DNA of 41,429 bases, taken from contig DATLBY010000015.1 in NCBI GenBank assembly GCA_035526665.1, positions 1 to 41,429 of the forward strand. Reading direction: 5' to 3'. Positions 36,621 to 41,429 of the stretch are shown piece by piece (within the stretch, counting starts at the first letter, position 1; each line of letters starts with the position of its first letter). The notes under the pieces are model-generated. The model ran no database searches. It worked only from the letters and a program-made list of their open reading frames with translations, and was not told where the DNA came from. This stretch comes from DATLBY01 sp035526665. Its GTDB lineage: Bacteria > Acidobacteriota > Terriglobia > Bryobacterales > Bryobacteraceae. Position numbers and translations under genes: made by a program.

Positions 36621-37333
36621 TGCGCGCCATGGAGATTAGGCCGGGCGAGATGGCGCATTGCAGTGGTGCGCTCTGGCTTCCCGAAACCCGTGTGGCCATT
36701 GTGGCGGATGTTCATTTGGGCTATGGCTGGGCGCAGCGCCGCCGCGGGCAACTCGGTCCCGTTGAAGATGGCGGCGTCCGCGGAAAAATCCAAGCGCTAG
36801 TCCAGGAGTTAGGGCCCGCGAAGATCGTCTTTCTGGGTGACGTCGTCCACGCCCCTAAGCCCGCTGCCCAGGAGCGGGCGCTGGTGGAGGAAACCCTCCG
36901 CGGCATTGCCGGAACCACGCAGTTGATTATGGTGCGGGGCAATCACGACCGCGCTTTCGCCCACGACTACGCCGGGCTCGGAATGGAAGTGGTCGACTGT
37001 TGGACGGCGCCGGGCCTCATGGCGATTCACGGCGATCGTCCGCCCAGGGAGCGCTCCCCGCGTTCGCGGCTGATATTGGGCCACCTGCATCCGGCAGTCG
37101 GAGTTCGCGACGACGCCGGCGCTTCACAGCGCATCCCGGTATTTTTAATAGGCCCGCAAGCCTGCGTGCTACCGGCCTTCTCGCCCTTCGCCGCAGGTTA
37201 CGACGTCAGGAGTGCCGGCATACCGGCCGGGCTTCGCAATCTCATGGGTGGCGGCTCCGTGGACTGCATCGCCGCAACAGGACGCCGCGTTGTGAAACTG
37301 GGCCCGTTATCCATTCTGCGGCAGCGCGAATAA
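36620..37333 (+). CDS. pdeM: Ligase-associated metallophosphoesterase/endonuclease PdeM
   Basis: A 237-residue calcineurin-like phosphoesterase. Metal-binding motifs are visible in order: VADVHLGYG, FLGDVVHAPK, MVRGNHDRA and LGHLHPAVG. In the cassette this member is a manganese-dependent nuclease/phosphodiesterase thought to act on DNA ends. The ATG at 36620 overlaps the helicase TGA (TGATG), the same arrangement as exonuclease to ligase; the GTG one codon earlier is less likely. The first ATG gives MRAMEIRPGE and a second ATG is three codons later. It is the last gene of the cassette and ends four bases from the convergent phosphoesterase fusion gene. Confidence 0.92.
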   Translation: MRAMEIRPGEMAHCSGALWLPETRVAIVADVHLGYGWAQRRRGQLGPVEDGGVRGKIQALVQELGPAKIVFLGDVVHAPKPAAQERALVEETLRGIAGTTQLIMVRGNHDRAFAHDYAGLGMEVVDCWTAPGLMAIHGDRPPRERSPRSRLILGHLHPAVGVRDDAGASQRIPVFLIGPQACVLPAFSPFAAGYDVRSAGIPAGLRNLMGGGSVDCIAATGRRVVKLGPLSILRQRE

Positions 37334-37337
37334 TCCT

Positions 37338-39899
37338 TTAGCGGCGGTCGTCATCCTCGGTATCCACGGACAGCGGCGCAAAAACACTGTGCTGAATAGC
37401 CGGGTAGGGAGTATTCCACCCTCGCACCGAGCCCCATAAAATGCGGTTCAGCTTTTCCGTGGGCGCGGCATCCGGAGCAGACCAGTTCATGCGGGAGGAC
37501 TGTCTGGCCGCCTCACGGGCGCGTCCCGTTAGGGCTTGCAGCGGCGGGTTCATCTCCAGCAAATCCTGTTTGGGCAGCACCGCATCGTAAGGGGAGAAGT
37601 TCGCCTCCTCCGTAAAGCTCTGGCGCATATCGTTTGCAATTAAGTCGAAAAGCGACATCGTCGGCAGGCCCAGAATCAGCTCGATCGTCTTCAGGATGCT
37701 TTGATGGGAATAGAACGTGGAATCGATATGCCCGCGCCGCGCGTAAGGGCTCGCCAGAAACGCGGTTGTGCGATGCCCGTCCACGTGATCCACCCCGTTT
37801 TGCGCATCGTCTTCCACAATGAAAATCGCCATCTTCGGCCAGAACTTACTGTGCGTCAATGCTTCCACGATCTGCCCTACCGCAAGATCGTTATCCGCCA
37901 CCATGGCCTTGGCGGAGGAGAAACCCGGCGTGGTGCCGGCCGTGTGATTCGACGGCAGTTGGATCAGCATCAGGTTAGGCAGGTTACTCCCGCTCTCATA
38001 TTGCTTCAGATCGGAAAGAAAGATTTGGGCGCGCGTTACATCCGGGATCACCGTGGAATAGCCGGGATAATTCGCCGCCAGAATTTTGCTGAGCGGTTGA
38101 ATGTCGGAGTGCGCCGTCCACTCTCTTCGAAAATCCCCGCCGTTCTTCCAGCGGTTGAGCAGGTCCATCCGCGCCTTCCCCCCCGGTTCCCGCATGCGTG
38201 CGGCGTACTCGCCGTAAACACGCACTGTCCGTCCGCGGGCGAGCGCGTAGTCCCACAGGAATCCTCCTGAGGCGTATGCCATGGGATCGCCGCCGTCGAA
38301 TGGGTAGCTGCGGCCCTGATATCCCGGCCACAGGCAATACTCGGTCTCGTTAGCCTGCGTCAGCCACTGATGGCCGTCCCCGCTGTTCCCACCCGTCGCA
38401 TAAAAATTATCCAGCACCACGAACTGGTCCGCCAGCCGGTGCTGGTTGGGCGTGACCTCCTCGCCGAACATCACCAGCGAAGGATCGCCATTGCCCTTCG
38501 GCAAGTCCCCCAGCACCTGGTCGTAGGTGCGATTTTCTTTGATGATAAAAACAACGTGTTCAATTTTGGATGGCTCGCCCGAGCGGACCGGGATTGCCAC
38601 CGGAGCCGCCTTCGCCGCGGCCGCTGCTCGCACCGGTTCCGGCTCCGCCTGTGCCAGCCGCAGCCGGTTATTTTCTGCCACCGCTGTGGTATAGCTCGCA
38701 AGCTGCGCCTCGTCGGGGAGCGCGATCACCGCCACGGAACCCCGGTTGGCGTGCACGAATCGTTTCCCCGGCGACTCGCGCCACCCCGAGCCCGCTCCGA
38801 GCAGCGCCGAAACCGCCAGCCGCTTTCCCGTGGCATCCAGTGCGAGGCTGTTCGGATACCAGGCGGTGGGAATCAGTCCGCGAATCTTTCCCTGGGACGC
38901 GTCCATCACCGCGATCGCATTAATGCCGCCGCACGCCACGTACAGGGTCTTTCCGTCCAGGGAAATGTCGATCGCCGTGGGCGCGATGCCGCGGACTTTT
39001 TGGGAAAAAGGCTGCACCTCCATCGTCCGCGCCACCGTGTTCTTGGCGGTATCGATCACCGAGATGGTGTCGCTGTTGCCGTTCACCACATACAGCAGAT
39101 GGCGCGCCTCATCCCACTTCATGCCCGTCGGATGGAGTCCTACCGGAATGGTCGCCGTCGCCTCCCCGGTCCGCAAATCCACGCGCGTCACGGTCCCGGT
39201 GGACGCCACGCCCCGGCTGTCTACCACAATGCGCTCTGTCGATTTCTGCGCCGGAGCGGCGAACGCCTCGCCTGTTTTTGGTGGACGCCCCCCTAGATTG
39301 CTGACATACGCGACCGTGCCCTGCGCGTCGATTACCGCGGCGAAGGGCGCTATGCCTGTGGGCGCCTGGTGCATCACCTCGCGATTCGTCAGGTCGATAA
39401 CGGCCAGCCGGTTCTCCCAAACCAGCGGAACAACGGCCAGTTGCTTTCCCTCGCGGTTCTTGTCCCTGGCTACTGCCAGGGCGCCTGGTTGAAAGCTGCC
39501 GAGCCCTTCCACGATGGGCCGCACCGCATTTCCTTCAATGGAAACCAGGCGCGCCTTCCCTTTTACGGCCTGCGAGACGATCGCGTCCCCGGTTGCCGGG
39601 TTTGTTTGAATTCCGGCATTGCCGGGCGTGCCGCCGTGGCTGATGCGTGCCAGTACGCCGTTCCGCACCCAATCCAGCTTGTAGACCTCAGAGGAATGCA
39701 GCACCCACAAGGCATCGCTGCCGGGCACCCAGGATACGCCATAAACGCGTCCCTGGAAAACGGACGGAACTCCCGCCGGCGTGATCGCCTGCCGGGTAGT
39801 AACGACGCCGGGATCCACCACGGCCCTCCGCGGCTGCTCCAGCGTTTGCGCTGCGCCGAAAGAAACAAATAGACAGAAAATCACAATGGAATAGGTCAT
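37338..39899 (-). CDS. YncE-like beta-propeller fused to phosphoesterase (alkaline-phosphatase superfamily)
   Basis: An 853-residue exported protein. Signal peptide (MTYSIVIFCLFVSFGAAQ). Residues about 30-400 form a YncE-like seven-blade propeller with repeats such as YVSNLGGRPP, LLYVVNGNSDTISVID and LYVACGGINAIAVMD. Residues about 430-780 form a phosphoesterase domain: VFIIKENRTYDQVLGDL holds the first metal and nucleophile region, with FIVEDDAQNGVDHVDGH and a later TAFLASPYAR. This two-part layout is known as a bifunctional YncE/alkaline-phosphatase-like family, of unknown substrate. The ATG at 39899 is preferred to the TTG at 39911 since the signal peptide starts there; neither has a clear ribosome binding site. 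It converges on pdeM. Confidence 0.88.
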   Translation of the reverse strand: MTYSIVIFCLFVSFGAAQTLEQPRRAVVDPGVVTTRQAITPAGVPSVFQGRVYGVSWVPGSDALWVLHSSEVYKLDWVRNGVLARISHGGTPGNAGIQTNPATGDAIVSQAVKGKARLVSIEGNAVRPIVEGLGSFQPGALAVARDKNREGKQLAVVPLVWENRLAVIDLTNREVMHQAPTGIAPFAAVIDAQGTVAYVSNLGGRPPKTGEAFAAPAQKSTERIVVDSRGVASTGTVTRVDLRTGEATATIPVGLHPTGMKWDEARHLLYVVNGNSDTISVIDTAKNTVARTMEVQPFSQKVRGIAPTAIDISLDGKTLYVACGGINAIAVMDASQGKIRGLIPTAWYPNSLALDATGKRLAVSALLGAGSGWRESPGKRFVHANRGSVAVIALPDEAQLASYTTAVAENNRLRLAQAEPEPVRAAAAAKAAPVAIPVRSGEPSKIEHVVFIIKENRTYDQVLGDLPKGNGDPSLVMFGEEVTPNQHRLADQFVVLDNFYATGGNSGDGHQWLTQANETEYCLWPGYQGRSYPFDGGDPMAYASGGFLWDYALARGRTVRVYGEYAARMREPGGKARMDLLNRWKNGGDFRREWTAHSDIQPLSKILAANYPGYSTVIPDVTRAQIFLSDLKQYESGSNLPNLMLIQLPSNHTAGTTPGFSSAKAMVADNDLAVGQIVEALTHSKFWPKMAIFIVEDDAQNGVDHVDGHRTTAFLASPYARRGHIDSTFYSHQSILKTIELILGLPTMSLFDLIANDMRQSFTEEANFSPYDAVLPKQDLLEMNPPLQALTGRAREAARQSSRMNWSAPDAAPTEKLNRILWGSVRGWNTPYPAIQHSVFAPLSVDTEDDDRR

Positions 39900-39950
39900 T
39901 AGTTGCCGCAAGTGTATCTAAGTAGCATAGCCTGACGTAGGTGCGCCCTA

Positions 39951-40004
39951 ATCCCATTCTGCCCCTATTCTGTTAAAGACAGATGAAGCCTGCCACGCGC
40001 ATGG
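39951..40004 (+). repeat. 54-bp direct repeat, left copy
   Basis: Matches 41321-41374 at 52 of 54 positions (differences at 39964 and 39982). Similarity ends abruptly on both sides. The unit contains two ATTCTG blocks 11 bases apart and ends with an ATG plus six codons (MKPATRM). After this left copy the frame runs to a TGA after about 31 codons with no recognisable product. The two copies bound a 1.37-kb segment containing the toxin-antitoxin operon. Confidence 0.9.
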
Positions 40005-40056
40005 CAAGCCGAACGGGCTGTCGGGATATGCCTCGCCGGTCCAGCCAAATGGATCA

Positions 40057-40224
40057 ATGCAAAGGAACACCGCCGTGAACGCGGCTCGCTCTGCTTTTCG
40101 GCAGACTTTTGGAGACTATGTGTACTTTTTGGCCGTTCAGCCACCGCCCCCGCCCAAGCCTCGACGCCGAAGGTTCAGTACTTTCAGGGTTCGCAAGACC
40201 CAGAACAGGAGCAATGAGCGATGA
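40057..40224 (+). CDS. Possible small basic protein, unassigned
   Basis: A 55-codon frame from ATG 40057. It contains a proline run followed by arginines (QPPPPPKPRRRRF) and is basic to the end. No family is recognised. Its TGA overlaps the ATG of the next frame (ATGA at 40221-40224), which hints at coupling, but there is no clear ribosome binding site and it may be chance. The region 39912-40449 has no gene I can assign with confidence: it holds the left direct repeat, this frame, the next one and a cluster of hairpins. Confidence 0.22.
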   Translation: MQRNTAVNAARSAFRQTFGDYVYFLAVQPPPPPKPRRRRFSTFRVRKTQNRSNER

Positions 40225-40493
40225 GGTTGGTACTCAAGGCAGCGATGATTGGCTGCGGGCTCACGGCCAGTCCGCTGGGCCTGGCATCACTTCCAACGGA
40301 ATCGAAGGCAGTTCAGGGCTTGCATACGGTCAGCAGCTACCTGCTTACGCCAGGGGTTACGCTTTGTTTGATCTTCAACCCCTGGCGCGTATATGAGTCA
40401 ACTTCGCGCTCATGTTTTTTTCCAAATGACCCCTCGCCTTGGCAGGGGTTCAGCGGTAGATGTCTTTACGGTCTCCGACGCGATGGACGGTGA
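40221..40493 (+). CDS. Possible small membrane protein, unassigned
   Basis: A 90-codon frame. AGGAG at 40207-40211 lies nine bases before the ATG. The first 55 residues look like a small membrane protein with two hydrophobic stretches (LKAAMIGCGLTASPLGLASL and VSSYLLTPGVTLCLIF), but the remainder is not membrane-like and it runs 44 bases into the toxin gene on the other strand. A perfect 11-bp hairpin falls inside the frame. No family is recognised; treat as uncertain, perhaps truncated at its 3' end. Confidence 0.28.
   Translation: MRLVLKAAMIGCGLTASPLGLASLPTESKAVQGLHTVSSYLLTPGVTLCLIFNPWRVYESTSRSCFFPNDPSPWQGFSGRCLYGLRRDGR
40348..40387 (+). repeat. Perfect 11-bp inverted repeat, related arms nearby
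   Basis: CGCCAGGGGTT (40348-40358) is the exact reverse complement of AACCCCTGGCG (40377-40387), with an 18-base loop. A related hairpin follows at 40429-40450 (ACCCCT with AGGGGT and an inner GCC/GGC pair). Neither strand shows a T-run after the stems, so a plain intrinsic terminator is not supported; they may act as a transcript-end barrier for the toxin operon. Confidence 0.5.
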
Positions 40494-40697
40494 TGGTGTC
40501 TTCGGTCTCATCGAAGAGCACGCGGTAGTTGCCGGCGCGAAGGCGGAGCAGCCCGTCGAAGCCGCCTGTCAGTGGTTTGACGTTTCCCCGGCCGGTCGCT
40601 GCGTAATGGTGGAGGCTTTGCAGAATGCGCAGAGCCGTCTGCTGATCGATGGCGCGCACTTCTTCCGGAACATTCGGCTGAAGCGGATTTTCTTCAC
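40450..40697 (-). pseudogene. RelE/ParE-family toxin, frameshifted near its 5' end
   Basis: The main frame gives the typical toxin body: VRAIDQQTALRILQSLHHYA, NVKPLTGGFDGLLRLRAG, NYRVLFDE and the ending VHRVGDRKDIYR. The normal start is in another frame: a GTG at 40695-40697, eight bases after the antitoxin stop, gives VKKIRFS, then the frame is lost. Adding one C in the short C-run at 40676-40677 would join VKKIRFSPNVPEEVRAID and give an 82-residue toxin of normal length. So the gene carries a one-base deletion, or the read is wrong. Without it, translation could only begin internally at GTG 40659, giving a 69-residue protein missing the first helix. The family degrades mRNA (RelE) or poisons gyrase (ParE); which applies cannot be told. 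Confidence 0.8.
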
Positions 40698-40705
40698 ACG
40701 GTCTT

Positions 40706-40954
40706 CTATTCGCCTTTGTAGTTGCGGATCTGGTCCATGGTGAAGCCGCATTCAGCGACTACCTGCTCGAAGGGAACACCGCCCTCGGGGTTCTGCCGGA
40801 AATATTCGCGCGAAGCGGCGACGGCGCGGCGCTCCTCTCCGGTTAGCTGTTCGTCATCGGGGTGCACCATGGTTTCCAGCAGATGAACCACGGCTGCTAG
40901 CTGGCCGGGGCCGAGCTGGTCGAGCAACTGATGGGCATGTTCTTTATCTGGCAT
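40706..40954 (-). CDS. Antitoxin-like small protein paired with RelE/ParE toxin
   Basis: An 82-residue protein, acidic and helical. The N-terminus HAHQLLDQLGPGQLAAVVHLLETM looks like a helical dimerisation part, and the C-terminus contains SREYFRQNPEGGVPFEQVVA and GFTMDQIRNYKGE. No ribbon-helix-helix or Phd signature is obvious. From memory, similar proteins occur upstream of RelE-like toxins in Acidobacteriota. The order antitoxin then toxin with an eight-base gap is the usual type II arrangement. It starts five bases after the stop of the eroded XRE regulator, so the three once formed one minus-strand operon. Confidence 0.65.
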   Translation of the reverse strand: MPDKEHAHQLLDQLGPGQLAAVVHLLETMVHPDDEQLTGEERRAVAASREYFRQNPEGGVPFEQVVAECGFTMDQIRNYKGE

Positions 40955-40959
40955 GGTGG

Positions 40960-41238
40960 TTAAACCCTCTTGGCGCCTTTCCGACGCTGGCCGCTGACGG
41001 CGACTAACGAATGAATCAGCCGGACGACGGCCTTCTGGTCACGCTCGGGCAGGGTCGAGACCAGCTGAAATCTCTTCCACATGCGCCGGGCCCCGGAATC
41101 GTCGTGGAGGCGCTCAATCTTGAGCGCCTTGACGCCTAGCAGTTCCTCCGTGGTGACCCCGAGTGCCTTGGCCTGCGTGAAACTCCCGGGTAGGCGTTCG
41201 ACAGCCCTTCCGTATAACGTATGCTCCCAGAGGCGGTC
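40960..41238 (-). pseudogene. XRE-family regulator remnant, C-terminal part only
   Basis: An open stretch without a start of its own. It reads as the end of a helix-turn-helix XRE regulator: QAKALGVTTEELLGVK (the usual tail of the HTH domain), then GARRMWKRFQLVSTLPERD and QKAVVRLIHSLVAVSGQ, a C-terminal pattern common in such proteins. The HTH itself is missing; upstream residues (LWEHTLYGRAVERLPG) are partly scrambled and a TAA at 41239-41241 blocks further extension. It is in line with the antitoxin gene five bases downstream and would have been its regulator. Confidence 0.6.
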
Positions 41239-41320
41239 TTACGAGGTCAAGTGACTTCAGGATCGAGTTATCGGCTATCCGGCCTTCGGCCACAGTGTCG
41301 CCCGGCGCACCCGCACTCTC

Positions 41321-41374
41321 ATCCCATTCTGCCGCTATTCTGTTAAAGACAAATGAAGCCTGCCACGCGCATGG
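41321..41374 (+). repeat. 54-bp direct repeat, right copy
   Basis: Matches 39951-40004 at 52 of 54 positions. Here the final part of the unit is the start of an open frame that continues to the window end, so this copy may be the original 5' end of a gene and the left copy a duplicate. Confidence 0.9.
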
Positions 41375-41429
41375 AAGTAAAGAATTCACAGAAGCTCGTC
41401 AGCGCTCTGCGGAAGGGAATCGAAGAGTT
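41353..41429 (+). CDS. Start of a hypothetical gene, cut by the window end
   Basis: From ATG 41353 the frame reads MKPATRMEVKNSQKLVSAL and stays open to the last base; the first seven residues come from the direct repeat. An internal ATG at 41371 (MEVKNSQ) is an alternative start. Only about 25 residues are visible, charged and helix-forming, and I do not recognise a family. No strong ribosome binding site; AAAGAC lies just upstream of the first ATG. Confidence 0.4.
   Translation, partial: MKPATRMEVKNSQKLVSALRKGIEE

Noticed and set aside
40415..40450. T-run plus hairpin at 40415-40450 as a Rho-independent terminator
   Set aside because: On the plus strand the T-run comes before the stem rather than after it; on the minus strand the stem is followed by A residues.
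41114..41389. Minus-strand open frame across the right repeat
   Set aside because: It crosses the repeat and the XRE remnant in the wrong frame; the XRE-like residues are read in a different frame.
1..41429. tRNA genes, CRISPR arrays, insertion-sequence transposases or integrases
   Set aside because: No cloverleaf with T-loop consensus, no regularly spaced repeats, and no DDE or tyrosine/serine recombinase motifs were seen in any frame.

Overview
The window is bacterial, fairly GC-rich and densely packed. It most resembles Acidobacteriota of the Solibacter/Bryobacter type. That placement is an inference from gene content: three large Oar-like TonB-dependent receptors with N-terminal carboxypeptidase-regulatory domains, a DUF1080 protein, a YncE-phosphoesterase fusion, Tat-exported sugar-acid enzymes and a DUF4126 protein. 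No rRNA, tRNA or CRISPR array was seen. The one RNA gene found is the small SRP RNA.

Layout. 1-7338: the 3' end of tex, broken by an in-frame amber codon, an exported alpha/beta hydrolase, an M13 metallopeptidase on the minus strand, and a SurA-like chaperone - YhaM-like nuclease - BlaI-like repressor run. 7498-13103: a TonB-dependent receptor with two frameshifts, a strong terminator, a YihX-like HAD phosphatase divergent from an MFS transporter, and a small membrane protein. 13250-15957: the classic ffs-dnaX-ybaB-recR block. 15960-21964: DUF4126 and mtaB (minus strand), a lone fliM, and a minus-strand group of M50 protease, type II NADH dehydrogenase and DUF1080 protein. 22077-31432: a putative sugar-acid locus with a UxuA-family mannonate dehydratase, an enolase-superfamily RspA/ManD-like protein and two intact TonB receptors. 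31478-37333: a four-gene DNA-repair cassette (MBL-fold exonuclease, ATP-dependent ligase, Lhr-type helicase, PdeM phosphoesterase) joined by 1-4 base overlaps. 37338-39899: a YncE/phosphoesterase fusion. 39912-41429: a degraded accessory patch lying between two 54-bp direct repeats, holding a toxin-antitoxin operon with a frameshifted toxin and an N-terminally eroded XRE regulator.

Functional reading: most of the window is housekeeping (replication, recombination, RNA turnover, tRNA modification, envelope folding). Accessory nutrient uptake (receptors plus sugar-acid dehydratases) and the repair cassette are added to it. The most unusual points are the amber codon splitting tex between its helix-hairpin-helix and S1 parts, the repeat-flanked decayed toxin-antitoxin island at the right end, the neighbouring dehydratases of unrelated folds (one with a substituted catalytic residue), and a lone fliM with a sigma28-like promoter. 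I see no clear candidate for a wholly new defence or mobile system. The right-end island is the best place to look for something undescribed.
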